In this document: piece after piece, positions 45,180 through 57,000 of the stretch
Position numbering within the stretch: the stretch's first letter is position 1
Layout: each line of letters starts with the position of its first letter
Origin: Ailanthus altissimus
Lineage: Eukaryota; Streptophyta; Magnoliopsida; Sapindales; Simaroubaceae
Assembly (NCBI GenBank): GCA_946807835.1
Contig: OX327696.1
Location: 7,204,501 to 7,268,500 of the forward strand
Length of the DNA stretch: 64,000 nt
Reading direction: 5' to 3'
Notes under the pieces: generated by a model
Databases searched by the model: none
What the model was told of the DNA's origin: nothing
Seen by the model: only the letters and a program-made list of their open reading frames with translations
Program-made: the position numbers and the translations under genes

Positions 45180-45194
45180 ATCTCTCCTTTTTTA
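45180..45194 (-). other. Polypurine tract of nested SIRE-like element
   Basis: On the minus strand ATAAAAAAGGAGAGAT runs into the 3' LTR start TGTTAAC. It is a strong purine run of the kind that primes plus-strand synthesis and fixes the orientation. Confidence 0.85.
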
Positions 45195-45728
45195 TGACGA
45201 CAAATAACTTATGTATTTTGATGACCTTAGTGAAAATTTTACAAAGAAACTTTTATATCTTCAAAATACATCAAAATGCTCCTCCTTTTGACATCAACGA
45301 AAGGTCAAAAAATTATTAGGGTATTTATCAAAAGTCTAATGCTCATATAATATTTCCCACTTTTAAACATTTTCCAATATGCATAGTAACTTATAAAATC
45401 ATAAAAATATTTTAATATAACTCAATCATAATCATCATAGCTATATTAATCAAATCAAAATACATTTCTCCCATTGTAAAACTAATTTTTCAATATATAT
45501 ACTATTTCATCAAAACATCATATCAAAATTTATTCATTGTTTTTAATAGAATGAATCATTAAGAACTTGTGCGAGGAGAAATTCAAGCTATGGAGAATTT
45601 ATTCATAAGTTTTAGGTACAAGCAAAAAATATCATTCATAAACTATATGCTTATAATGCTTTGCTCCCTGTAAATATAGCATACAAAAATCCTTGAAAGT
45701 TAGTAATGGTTCTTTTTGGAACCCAAAT
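45195..45728 (-). other. Non-coding interior of nested element
   Basis: AT-rich; no protease, integrase, RT or RNase H. The pol genes that should lie here in a full-length SIRE-type element are gone. Confidence 0.6.
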
Positions 45729-46367
45729 TTATTTTACTCCAAAATTCTTGAAAGGACGATTATAAACTTTATGACCCTTTTTATTGCAATAATGAGAAAT
45801 TGAATTAGGTTTAATTTTAAAACTTAGTTTTACAAAATAATGTTTTAAGTGTTTTTTCTTTACCAATAGTTTATATCCTATACCTCCTTTGTCAAACACA
45901 CAGTTTTGAGAACCAAGTAATTTTTTAAAAGTCTTTTGCCTAATTGTGAATTTTAGGACAATTTCTTGTAAATCAATGAGTTTCTTTTTAATGACTTTAT
46001 TTTCTAAAATTATCGCATTGATTTTGGGGTTCTCATTTAACTCTTGAATGTACACTTTTAAAAGAAATGTCTTTTTCTTCTAAGCAAAGATTTTCAATCA
46101 TTCTTCAACTTTATTTGAAAGATAAAAAATTTTCTCCCTAAGTGAAGTATTTTTAGATGCAAGCTTAGTCATGAAATTATGTATTTCTTGAAAAGCGTCA
46201 TACAATTCATCATAAGAAGGTTGTTCACATACCTCATTAAGATTTTCAAATTTGTCATCTCCTATGACCGTGAGTGCAAGATTTAAAGTCTCACATTCTT
46301 CTTCTTCATCATCCTCATCATCCCAAGTTGATGCCTTCTTTTTGTTTTTCTTTGATATACTTTTCAT
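45729..46367 (-). pseudogene. SIRE-like gag C-terminal region
   Basis: Two minus-strand pieces. 46,098-46,367 is acidic (DDEDDEEEE) then helical ('YDELYDAFQEIHNFMTKLAS'). 45,729-46,055 continues with a Lys-rich helix, the motif 'GSQNCVFDKGGIGYK' and a knuckle-like 'HYCNKKGHKVYNRP' in which the last Cys is Tyr. This order (acidic segment, coiled region, QxCxFDKxGxGY box, CCHC) is that of Gag in the large plant SIRE copia group. The two pieces are in different frames, and the N-terminal gag domain (46,370-46,700) has stops. Alone it could not mobilise; at most it was carried by relatives. Confidence 0.7.
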
Positions 46368-46761
46368 ATATAATGCTTCTAATGTATGTCAAATTGCATA
46401 TGCAGAATTATAATGACAAATTTTATTGAATACATTTTTATCTAATACATAAAATAAATGGTCTATGGCTTTTGCATTTGAAGAAGCATTTCTAGAATCA
46501 CCTTTATTCCACTCTTCTTCAAGTTTAGGAATAAGTTTGACATTTTTATTTTTTTATGGGCACATGAGGACAATTTTGAACAATAATCCAAATATCATAA
46601 TTAAAAGCTTGTAAATAAGTTTCATCCTAATTTTTCAAAAATTATAATTGAACCTATTAAAAAATTATGGTGTAGTGGTAGATTTGCCCGCATATATGTT
46701 AGGTTCACTAAGTGTTGCAAGGATCACTCTAAGACGGTTAAATCCTTTTCTAGAGTACGAA

Positions 46762-46773
46762 GTTCTAATACCA
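46762..46773 (-). other. Primer-binding site of nested element
   Basis: Minus strand TGGTATTAGAAC, two mismatches to the initiator-Met tRNA complement, adjacent to the LTR end at 46,776. Confidence 0.8.
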
Positions 46774-46775
46774 AA

Positions 46776-47761
46776 TGAAAATTCAAAATAAGGAACCCAA
46801 GAGGGAGGCGAATTGGGTATTTAAAAATTAATGCACCAATATGAATAATTTATGTAATTATTAAATGTAAACAAATTTAATAATAAATAATGGCAATAAA
46901 TAATTAAATAAGAGATAGAGAGAATAACACCCAGATGTTTATATGGTTTGGCACTCCACATGACCTATATCCGCGCCTCAAGCAACTCGCCTAAAGGATT
47001 CCACTAGCTTGCCTTAAACCAATGCCAAGAATCAATACACTTGACTTCTAAGGTGTCAAGAAACCATTACAACAAATTAGTTTTCAAGGTACTAATTAAA
47101 CTCTTAGAATAAAAGAGTAATCACTCTACTGTCAAAATATTTCCCACAAACACTTGAATTACAACAAAAGAGTATCCACTCTCTTCTCAAAGTATTTTTC
47201 ACAAACACTTGAATAATCTCAATACAAGAATTGGTAAATAAAATAATTTGAACTCCCAAATGAGTAAATATAAAAGTGTAAGAACAATAAAGTTCTCAAT
47301 TTTGATATATGATTTAAGAACAATAAAGTTCTCGATTTTGATATATGACTTTGTCTATTCTTCTCTTATTTTCTTTAGCTTCAAATAAGTAGGGTATTTA
47401 TAAGGAGTGAAAAATAGTCATCGCTATAGTAACTTCCCTATTGCTATAATTCTACTACAGTGACTTAATTGTTGGTACGTTGCACTTTGGTCCAACTTCA
47501 ACATGCTTGAATAATTTGGCCATAACTTTCTATTAACAACTCCAAATTTACTTTCGTAAAATTCTTTTGAAAGCCGACATAATTATCTTTTGTTGTAATC
47601 TTGTGTCCATTTTATATCTCATACAGTACCAGTGTAATTCCGAATGTGTCATTCTATTTTATTTGCTCTTAATTTACCTTACTAATGAATTAATTCCTCA
47701 ATGCCTAAACATGGGATTTGTTATCATCAAAACATCAATATGTATAACTAGAAAGTCAACA
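46776..47761 (-). repeat. 5' LTR of nested SIRE-like element
   Basis: 986 bp, TGAAAATTC to GTCAACA (plus strand). It shares 'gcgaattgggtatttaaaaa', 'cactagcttgcctta' and 'ctcatacagtacca' blocks with the left copy. A short internal duplication ('gttctc(a/g)attttgatatatga') lies at 47,293-47,347. It ends at the AATCA duplication. Confidence 0.9.
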
Positions 47762-47766
47762 AATCA

Positions 47767-48487
47767 AATATATGCTACCAGTACTACTTGCACACTGTAG
47801 CGATATAGGGCAATACTTTTGCATATATTTGCCTCATCTTATGTTTAATTGGCATAGTCTAAATCATATTGACCAAATTCCTTACATTATAGCGATTTTG
47901 GCAAAAGACTGATATGACCTATTTAACACCATATTTAAAAGACAGATCATTAATAAAATACTATCTCATAAAGTAATATTATTCAATCTAATTAAGAGAG
48001 ATTTTTAAAGACTTTGTCCCTATCTCATTAGGAGATATTTCTCAATTAGACATTCATTTTTGTGCAAACATAACTAACCCCCTCCAATAGGGGTCTCATT
48101 ATGATTACCAACACAAAAAAAATAATTCTGATTTTTAATGCAGACTAATAATTCTTATCATTGTATCCTATAAACCCCTCCAAGATTAAAATAATTTTGT
48201 TTAAACAATTTAAAAATATTCTAAGTGAACAGTACCAGCACCGCAGCGCTAGCACTTTGGCACTACGACAGTGGGAGACAGATCCCCAGTGCTATGGCAC
48301 CAAGCCGCGCTCTCAATCCAGCACTGTGGTGTTAGAGCCTAAAAGGCCCTAGTGCCACGATGCCAGAATTAGGGCCACATTGTCCTGATGTTCTCCACCT
48401 TGGTATACCAATTTTAACACTATGAAATGCACCATTTGAACACCAAGACCTTGCCAACAACAATTTCAACACCTAAATCAATAAACA
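47767..48487 (-). repeat. Element C leader, LTR-proximal part with GC-rich module
   Basis: 47,767-48,180 is the inverted match of A 2,170-2,580, including 'ctgtagcgat' motifs. 48,232-48,392 is the GC-rich module ('accgcagcgctagc', 'agtgctatggcacc'), in the same relative place as A's island at 1,939-2,108. The rest to the primer site is AT-rich. Confidence 0.8.
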
Positions 48488-48490
48488 ATT

Positions 48491-48502
48491 GCTCTGATAA
48501 CA
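48491..48502 (-). other. Element C primer-binding site
   Basis: Minus strand TGTTATCAGAGC, one mismatch to the initiator-Met tRNA complement. It fixes the end of C's 5' LTR at about 48,505 and the minus orientation. Confidence 0.88.
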
Positions 48503-48504
48503 AT

Positions 48505-51500
48505 TATAAAGGGTTCATTATTCTAGGGTGCATGTCTGTGGGTGATGTGTTCATCATTATATAATCATACAACATACACATTTTATGCACAGTGAAGGTC
48601 CAGAAATCTGATTTTCTAGGTTGATACACACAATAAATTTGTCATGTTATCATATAAATGAAATTACAAGTATTGAGGAATCATCTTAACAAGCCTTTTG
48701 AATTGATTAGCCAGAATTCCCACCTTAAAGCACACTTGTTTTCAATTCTAGTACTTAACTTGGTGAGCTTGGGTAAACTAGAATAGCAACTTATTCCAAC
48801 AAAGGCTTAACACCTTAAACCTGAATTTAACTCTTAAACTAATTGCTTAACACCTAAAGCTACATGTCTACTACAAAGCTATAATTATTTTGATCACGTT
48901 TAACATTTAAACAATAAAAATATTTAATTGTAGCTTGTAGTAATGGCCAGCCAACATAGAAAGAAAAGAAGAAGATGCAGTTTAACTCTTGAACATTTTA
49001 GAAAACTTGCAAACACAAAAGGGTTCTATATTTCTCTTTTAATGGCCGAGACCTTTTATCTCACAAATGAGCAAAATTGCTCTTTTATTTGCTTCATTTG
49101 CTTTCCCTCTAATTATCAAGCATTGGCCCCCACATGGTATGGCAACATTTGCCACACCTATTTGCCTTTGTTTTTGTTTCATTTGTCTACAATAAATAAA
49201 TGAAATAAAACACATGCAATTCAAATGTATGGATGAATATGGCCGAGAATGGGAGCCAAATGAAATGAAGAAACAATTTCCTTATTTAAATAATTCAACC
49301 CCTACTATTTTTCATGCACATGCATTAGTGTTTGCAATTATTTAAATAATTAAACATATAAATTTTTTAATTCACAAAATTTGTAAACCATTCATTTATT
49401 TCATTTAATATTTTAATCAAATAAAAATATATCAAAAATGCTTATTAATAAATCATTGTTTGACTTGCAATAATAATTGATATTATTATTGTTATTATCT
49501 TATTCTAAAAATAATTTTACAAATAAAATAATGATTTTACTTGTCTAACAAGTAAGGTCATTGTGGTAATTTCTAAGTCAAACTATAATGACCTACAATG
49601 TGCCATATGTCATTATTCTATTGGTCAACAACTATTATTAACTAATCATTGTACTTAACAGTTAAGTTTTGATACGTGCACGTCCTAATGGATACTAAAG
49701 CAATGTCCAGTCTACTAGAATTTACTGGATTAAACTATTTAATTTGTTATGCTATCTCAGTGCACAACGAGTACATTTCATATTGCGGGACTCTCTAGGT
49801 CCATGCCTGATTTGTCAAATGAAACTATTTCATGAGTCCGTGATTGTTTACACTTTAAATGTAATGGAATTATCGCAGTATAGATTGAGGTGTCGATCCC
49901 ATGAAGAAGCTTTCGGGAAAATAGGTTAGCGAAATAAAAATATTAAAACAATAATGAATGAGAAGATTGAATGTGAGATTGATATATAGAATGTAAAATT
50001 AAATGTGAATTAAGGAAGAAAATTATAATGATGTAAGCAAGGTTTCGAGAGTCACTAATATGCTTCATAAATCTATTCTATACTTTAATTCAATTTTTAT
50101 AACCCAATTAAAAGTTTCACATCCCAAACAGTCAATCAAAAAATATGTCTAATATGGTACATTTAATAATAAATGTATTTGACATGACCAAAAATTTTGT
50201 AAACATTATCTCAAACCATGTTTTTCTATACAAGTTATCTAAGATCAACAATATATCATTTTGACAATATTGTAGTAAAAGATTAACTTGTAAAATAATG
50301 TAACTAGTAACAATTATAAATCGACAAGAATCAGATAAAGAAAACATGACTAAAAATATATGAAACAAGAGAATTATAACCTCTGGATTATAGAAAAGTA
50401 ATAGATCAGAGTTTAGATACAACAAATTTCCAACATTGTAACTCTTAACAAAGAATCAAAGTCTAGAAGTAGATTTATTACACATAGAATTTCATCTTTA
50501 GCCTTGCTAAGAATTTTAGCCTAACTTACAATTCATTCTTATGAATATTAAAGGAAAGTATTTGAGAGAATTGTAAGACTTCAAAAATGTCCATTAGCCT
50601 TTTATAGGTGTCCTTATACAATGAATGAGGACCTGTTTAGTGTGATGTCAATCAATACCATTTTCAGCCACTAATACCTTTACCTACTTGCAGTACCATT
50701 TTGACAATAAAATCGATTAATGTAGCCTTTGTGATAATCATAAAATTTTTATAATTTTGTCTGTTCTTTCTGTAGCCGCCAAGGTTATGCAATTTAGAGT
50801 ATTATCTTATGAGATATGGTCAAAATGCCAAAGCCATATCAGATTTTAGCCAACCACTCTTTTATCAATTTGCAACCCAATTTTGGAATATGATAACTAC
50901 TGCGTTAGACTTTTTTTGTCAACAGAAGTGTTGTAGAAAATTAACTCAACACCTTTTATCTTCAATAATTATACTAATTGGATACATATCTTGTGAAATA
51001 TAGTTTAAATACAAGATATGGGTCAAGCTGAGCGAAAGTTGTACTTTAGTTCTGTTGTATCTCTATTTTTGCCTATTAGATGTTAGATTTGGCTTTTTGA
51101 CTGTTCTTTATGTTTGTGTAAGATTGAGTTACGTAGCTTCAGGTTTAAAAATATCTTTATTTTGATTTATACATTGAGATTTTTGTCTATTTTTTTAAAC
51201 CTATACAAATAGCATTCATTAATCATAATTTAAGGATAATACTTTATTTCAAGTTTAAAAATATAAAAATGCTAAAATTAGTGACATTTTAAATGTTAAA
51301 TAGTAATCGAATCTCTTAAAAAATATGTATTTTAATGTGTTCAATAGAGATCAATGCCCTACGTACACATCATAGATATTACAAATCAAAGCGTGGGACC
51401 ATACAAGTTGAGGTTATAGCACATATATATAATCCTTCTGCCATTTATATCTTGGAAGAGTGGGGATATAGATCATCATCGTCAAATTCTCATATGCTCA

Positions 51501-52442
51501 TTCATGAACTCATCTCTAGACACATATCTTAATAAATAATACACACAAACACTTTTACTATATTGTTTAACCCTGTGGGAAACTCTTTTTCTAGGTTTGA
51601 TGCTTATGGTTATAAGACTTTTTGAGATATAGTCTCAGAGCATCCAAATATACAATTCACCCATATGAATTGATGGATCTTATATTTTCACACACTGGAC
51701 TGCATAAGCATCGGATCATACCGAATAACACGTAATGGTTAAACTATAAAAGATCTCTGACATACATCTGACCAAAGCATGATGGATCACTCATAAGCCC
51801 ACTGTGGTACTCAAGTTAAAGGACCATGAATACTACTCAACTCAAGATGATCTGCCATTGAAAATTTCATGGGATGTTTATTGGGGTCCTCGTCGAATAT
51901 GTTTAATATTCAGTCCTCACTAAATATCCACATGCTAACGAGCTTCTGTTAAGCACATGGCCAGCTAAGAACAATCATGTGGACCATTCAGATATAGTCA
52001 TACATTGATCTGTGTAAAAGAGTTTCACCGATAGACTCGCATCGGTTAATTAGACCAAGAATATTATATTTGAGAATAGATATCCATAATAACATTGTTA
52101 GCATCTATTACAACTCTTTGCAACTATGTTATTACTAGTGTACTCACAGGTTTTTATCACATTATAGACAAGGTTCTAAATTTTTTTATTTCGCTAATTA
52201 TTATAACCTGCTAACTCTTTAACATTTATAATTCTCAGCGATGGTAACTCTTAGTGCTGATCTAAACTTTTTTAAATCATATCTAAACTCTTTCAGATCA
52301 TACAGTGTTTGTAGCATTACAAACAATGTACCATTCAATTAATGTAATTAGCAATTTAATAAAATATGCATTGTATAAATATTTAAAAAATAAAATATTC
52401 ATATAATTTGGGATAACATGTGAGCATAAATCCTAATATTAA
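48505..52442 (-). repeat. Element C 5' LTR, interrupted
   Basis: On the minus strand it starts TGTTAATATTAGG at 52,442 and runs to about 48,505, interrupted by a solo LTR at 49,845-51,346. Without the insert it is about 2.4 kb and aligns with A's 3' LTR (6,890-9,310). Examples are 51,400-52,080 with 7,290-7,860, and 49,520-49,800 with 8,000-8,290. The hairpin of A's LTR is absent. Confidence 0.82.
49845..51346 (-). repeat. Solo LTR inserted in element C 5' LTR
   Basis: 1,502 bp. Flanks are GTGAT (49,840-49,844) and GAGAT (51,347-51,351). The uninterrupted A LTR reads GAGAT at this position, so this is a TSD with one change. The ends are TGTTTACAC and, at the other side, CAATA (expected CA, now TA). 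A 'gtcgatcccatgaag' block near the left end resembles the inverted end block of the solo LTRs at 27,468 and 40,632, suggesting related elements. No coding region. Confidence 0.8.
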
Positions 52443-52811
52443 CAATATATAAACCCTTGTAAGTCTTTTTAACAATAACAACAACTACAACACAAACACC
52501 AGAGAGAAAACTCTTAGATTACAAGAGAGATCAATTATAAGTTCTTTGTAAGTACAATTGATAGTATTCTTTGTGAGTACAATTGATAGTATTCTTTGTG
52601 AAGCTTGAGTTTTTTTCTTGTAGAAGGCATATTTTGTGAGTACTTTGTGATTCATTAATAAGAGAAGTCAAATCTTGATCTATCGTAGATATAGGCAAGT
52701 TATTGAACCACGTAAATTTTTGGGTTCTTTCTTCTACTTTCTATCTTTAGTTTATTCTTAATTACTTGTTGTTGCATTACATTACTTGATTTTTTTACTT
52801 TCAGTTCAACA
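52443..52811 (+). repeat. Element F 5' LTR, 5'-truncated
   Basis: Matches the last 330-370 bases of F's 3' LTR; the first 200 or so are missing because element C's LTR begins at 52,442. It contains a 27-base tandem duplication, 'ttctttgtgagtacaattga' (near 52,540-52,600). It ends TTCAACA before the primer site. Confidence 0.85.
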
Positions 52812-52813
52812 AA

Positions 52814-52825
52814 CTAGTATCAAAG
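52814..52825 (+). other. Element F primer-binding site (degenerate)
   Basis: CTAGTATCAAAG against TGGTATCAGAGC, 9 of 12, two bases after the LTR end. Confidence 0.7.
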
Positions 52826-52843
52826 TTTAGTTCATAGCAAACA

Positions 52844-53640
52844 TGCCCATACCCACCTAAGTATGAAGTAGAGAAATTCAATAGGACAAATGACTTCAAT
52901 CTATAAAAGCTTAAGGTGAAAGAATTGCTGGTGAGCTAATAGTTAGGCTTGACACTAGAAGATACTATAGCTCCATCTAGCGAGGAAGAAAAGACAAAAG
53001 AGTCATTTAAGGCTGAAGTAGAAAAAAAAGACATTCAAGAAAGGGTTCACAATTTAATTATCCTGTCATTAAGAGATGAAATATTGAGAAAAGTATAAGA
53101 TAAGACCACGATTGGTCTTTGGAAGAAGCTTAACTCACTTTATATAAAAATGTTGTTGGCCAATAGATTGCATATAAAGAAGAATCTGTGTCAGTTGTCC
53201 ATATTTCAGGGAATGCTAATAAAAGACCATATAGATGTCTTCAAGAAAATCATCATTGATTTTAAGGCTATTAACATAAAAATAGAGGATGAAGACAAGG
53301 CGATCATCTTGTTGAGTATACCTTTTAGAAGTTATAAGCACTTTGTTGATACGCTACTCTATAATAGAAAGAGTGTAATAACTAGTGATATGAAATCATT
53401 ATTAAACTTAAAGCAATTGGGAAGACAACTAGAGGCTAATGTAGAAGGCTTATCTGCAAGAGGGAGATTATTACATAGAGAAGGAAAGAAGAAAGACTCG
53501 AGATCGAAGTTCAGGGGTGCTCTTAGGAAGTGTTATTATGCCAAAAAAAATAAACACTTTATAAAAGTACTGCTCGGAGAAGAAAGTAAAAGACAAGAAG
53601 AATGCAAATACTGTGTTTGCCTATGATGATAGCTATGATA
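52844..53640 (+). pseudogene. Element F gag
   Basis: A Tork-type gag closely related to B's. The start region keeps 'KYEVEKFN' but is frameshifted. Piece 53,150-53,626 (158 codons) matches B's 'LANRLHIKKKLYQLSM' to the end of gag. The zinc knuckle is destroyed: the second Cys is Ala and the remaining His/Cys spacing is lost ('KCYYAKKNKHFIKV'). B's TAA at 19,088 is Tyr here, so the two decayed independently. Confidence 0.85.
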
Positions 53641-54164
53641 GTGCAGAGACTATAATCGTTATTGATGGTAAGAGTACTGAACATTAGTTCTTAATTCTGG
53701 TTGCACTTTTCATATATGCCCACATAAGTCATGGTTTGTCAAATTATAACCCATTAATGGTGGTAAGTTATTAATGAATAATTATGTAGCTTGTGAGGTG
53801 ATGAAAATTAGTAGTATCAAACATAGGTTGCATGATGGACGAGTAAGAGAGTTATCAAAAGTTAGATATTTTCTTGACCTCAAGAGACTTAATCTCACTA
53901 GGGACTTTAGACCATAATAATTGTTCCATCAGGATTGATGGAGGAATTTTGAGAGTGTTGAAGGGTTTCATGGTTGTGGTGAGAGGTGAGAAGCGCAAAG
54001 GTGTTTATGTACTAAAGAAAGAGGTAGTGAGAGGTTCTGCAGTATTCTCTGTAGTTGATAAGAATATGCAAACTAAATTGTGGCATCTTAGACTAGCACA
54101 TTTAGGTGAGAGGAACCTAAAAAAGTTATTTAGTCAAAAGGCATTTAATGAGGTTAAGTTCTAA
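53641..54164 (+). pseudogene. Element F protease and pre-integrase
   Basis: The protease box near 53,690 reads 'VLNSGCTFHICPHK', so the catalytic Asp is Asn. Piece 53,874-54,164 covers 'LDHNNCSIRIDGGILRVLKG' and the zinc-domain His pair ('LWHLRLAHLGERNLK') and then runs into a deletion junction. Confidence 0.82.
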
Positions 54165-55010
54165 CCTATGTGTTGGCGGAGAGATCTCAAAAGAAACTAG
54201 TGGGGTGTAAATTGGTGTATAAGGTTAAGGAGGCGATATCAGGAGTAGAGCCTACATGATTTAAGGCTATGCCAGTTGTATAAGGTTTTACTTTGATTGA
54301 GGGAACAGATTCTTATGAGATTTTCTCTTCAATGGTCAAGCATACATCCATTAGGATTCTTTTAGCTATGTATGGAAATCTTATTTTACATCTAGAGCAG
54401 ATGGATGTAAAGATAGCTTTTCTGCATAAAGAGCTTGAAGAATAAATTTACATAGGATTTATAGAGCCCGCGAAAGAGAAGCTTGCTTGTTTGCTAAAAA
54501 AATCATTATATGGGTTCAAGTAATTACCTAGACAATGGCATAGGGGATTCAATAAGTTTATAATGACTTGTGGTTTTAGTAAGAGCAAGTATAATGGATA
54601 CGTGTATTTTAAAAGCTTGAGTAGTGGGATGATGTATTTACTTATTTATGTAGATAACATGTTGATCACATATAGAGATATAAAAGAAATAAAAAAAATT
54701 AAAGAAGTAGTTAAGTGGCAAGTTTGAGATGAAATATTTGGGAGCAGCAACGAGGATATTGGGTATGGATATTATAAGTAAAAGAAGAGACGTTATCTTT
54801 TTATCACATTGGCGATATATACTCAAAATCCTAGAGAAGTTTGGTATGTCCAATACAAAAGCTGTCTCCACTCCTTCAGCCATGAATTTTAAACTTTCAA
54901 TAGCACAATCGTTAACATTCGAAGAGGAAAAACTGCAGATAAGTAAAGTATCATATGCAAGCGCTGTAGGGAGCATCATGTATGTAATGGTTTATATGAG
55001 ACCAGACATA
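54165..55010 (+). pseudogene. Element F reverse transcriptase after an integrase deletion
   Basis: Sequence jumps at about 54,170 from B-equivalent 19,905 to B-equivalent 21,092, removing about 1.19 kb: the CxxC half of the zinc domain, the whole integrase core and the RT N-terminus. The remaining RT has 'MDVKIAFLHKELEE' and a catalytic box 'LLIYVDNMLIT' near 54,645 (Asp to Asn). Piece 54,729-55,016 covers the RT/RNase H junction 'YASAVGSIMYVMVYMRPDIA'. Confidence 0.85.
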
Positions 55011-55690
55011 GCATAGGTTGTGAGTGTGGTGAGGAGATATATGACAAATCCAGTTAAGGATCACTGGCTTGCAGTGAACTGGATTTTGAGATTTCTCAAA
55101 TGGACTTTAGATCATGAATTGATGTACAAATAGGTTAAGAATGTGATTAAAATGGTAAAAGGATATATCGATTTAGATTATATAAGTGATCTAGATAAGA
55201 GAAGAGAAGATCGTTAACGGGTTATGTATTCATAGTGTATAGGTGTAGTATGTGCTGGAGATCGGTTCTACAGTATATAGTGGTACTATCTACCACAAAA
55301 GCAGAGTACATAGCTGTTGGAAAAGTTATTAAGGAGACCATTTGGTTAACAGGGATATGCACAGAGGTTATGACTACTAAAGAAGTTAACACTGGTATAT
55401 ATTGCGATAGCCAGAGTGCTATGCACCTAAGCAAGCATCAAATGTTTCACGAGAGATATAAATACATTAATGTGTGGCTTTATTTAATTAGAGTAATTGT
55501 TTAAAGTAATGAGATTAGTTTAACGAAGATTGCGTCATTAGAAAATCATGCTGATATGTTGACTAAGCCACTGCCCTCGGTTAAGTTTGTCGTATGCAAG
55601 GATTTAATCCGAGTCATTACTATGTAAGGTGGCTAAAGATGCAGAGATAAAAGATCTTGAAAATTCTGAGGATAACTTTAAATCAATGAA
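55011..55690 (+). pseudogene. Element F RNase H
   Basis: Broken frames. The Asp box near 55,170 is 'GYIDLDYISDLDKRR' with a 5-base duplication 'gagaa' that shifts frame. Piece 55,235-55,504 carries 'VVLSTTKAEYIAVGKVIKE', 'IYCDSQSAMHLSKHQMFHE'. The terminal 'ENHADMLTKPLPSVKFV' segment is readable to about 55,600. A purine-rich tract 'aatgaaggg' precedes the LTR. Confidence 0.83.
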
Positions 55691-55695
55691 GGGTT

Positions 55696-56263
55696 TGTTA
55701 GAAATTCGTGATTCAAAATTAAAGATGATTTAATTTGCAGATTTAGTAAAAAGTCTAGTGCATGAAAAAAGCAAAAGGGAAAGCCGGAAGCAAGATATTT
55801 TTCATGCGGCAACTTATGGTATTTTCTGTTTTTAGCTCAATTGATTTTTTTAAATAAAATTTGGACCCCTACAAGTAAGCACTGTTATTCAAACTAAGTT
55901 TAGAGTTTCTAGCATTAGTATTAAGACTATATAAATCTTATAACTCTTTGTAATAATTACAACAACTACAACACAAACACAAGAGAGAAAACACATACAT
56001 TACAAGAGAGATCAATTGTGAGTTCTTTGTGAGTGTAATTGAGAGTGTTTTTTGTGAAGTTTGAGTTCATTTTTGTAAAAGTTATATTTTATGAATGCCT
56101 TGTGATTATTAATAAGGAAAGAGAAATTTTAATTGGCCGTGAACGTTAACAAATTACTGAATCGCGTAAATTTTTATGTTCTTTTTTCTACTTTTTCTTA
56201 AATTTATTCTTAATTACTTGTTGTTACATTATATTATTAGAATTTATTGTATACGTTTCAACA
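55696..56263 (+). repeat. Element F 3' LTR
   Basis: 568 bp, TGTTAGAAATTC to TTTCAACA. It matches 52,443-52,811 and 1-580. It is followed by TATAT and the R1 repeat, so F inserted at the edge of an R1 copy; the other side of the insertion was lost under element C. Confidence 0.88.
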
Positions 56264-57000
56264 TATATTAATCAAGCATATCAACCTGATATTAATTATG
56301 GTAGTAGAAAAAGTTTTAGCTATTTTTGTTGTAATTCACGTTTTTTTATTAAATTTTTATTACGTGTCTCTGAACTAATTATTTATATATAATATATGTA
56401 TGATATGAATATCTAATAAACAAAATGAGTAATGCAATAATGAAAGCATCTAATATATATTTCTTGATAAAAGAGAAAACAAAATGAAAATCATATACAT
56501 TAGAGTTATATACGAAATTATTGATATATATAAAGACTATTGGGACCATTATACAAAAGAATAATTCATTGAAGTCGCTCTCATCCATATCTATTCTCGT
56601 ATAAAATATAATTACATGAAACACATGGGAAAAAGTCCTTGAAATCTTTATCACATAATTCGTCGATGCCTTATCCTCGGGTAGAGAGACATGCCTCGAG
56701 TCTTACTTTATTTCGAGGAAAAAAAAAACATTATAATCCTCTTAATTTATATATATATAACTTTAAAAAAAGTTATAAAAAAATAATTAGTTATGTTTTA
56801 ATATTAGTTATTTCTTATATTCTTTTTAAAAAGAGTAACAAATAATTTTAAATTAAAAAAAACAGTATACATAAAAAACTTTAAAAGGCAGTACTAATTT
56901 TCTCTTATTTGTATACATATATTCAAGAAGTTATCAGAAATTTGGCTTGGCAAGTTTATGAAATAGACAAACAAGCCAAGGAGATCAACGTCAATAAATT
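56264..57000. repeat. Dispersed repeat R1, copy 2
   Basis: 56,264-56,640 matches 17,165-17,540. 56,508-57,000 matches 57,618-58,128. Open frames here are short and on the AT-rich strand. No known repeat class recognised. Confidence 0.8.

Noticed and set aside
48505..52442. A single very long (3.9 kb) LTR
   Set aside because: Alignment with the A LTR shows a 1.5 kb insertion with a near-perfect TSD; the true length is about 2.4 kb.
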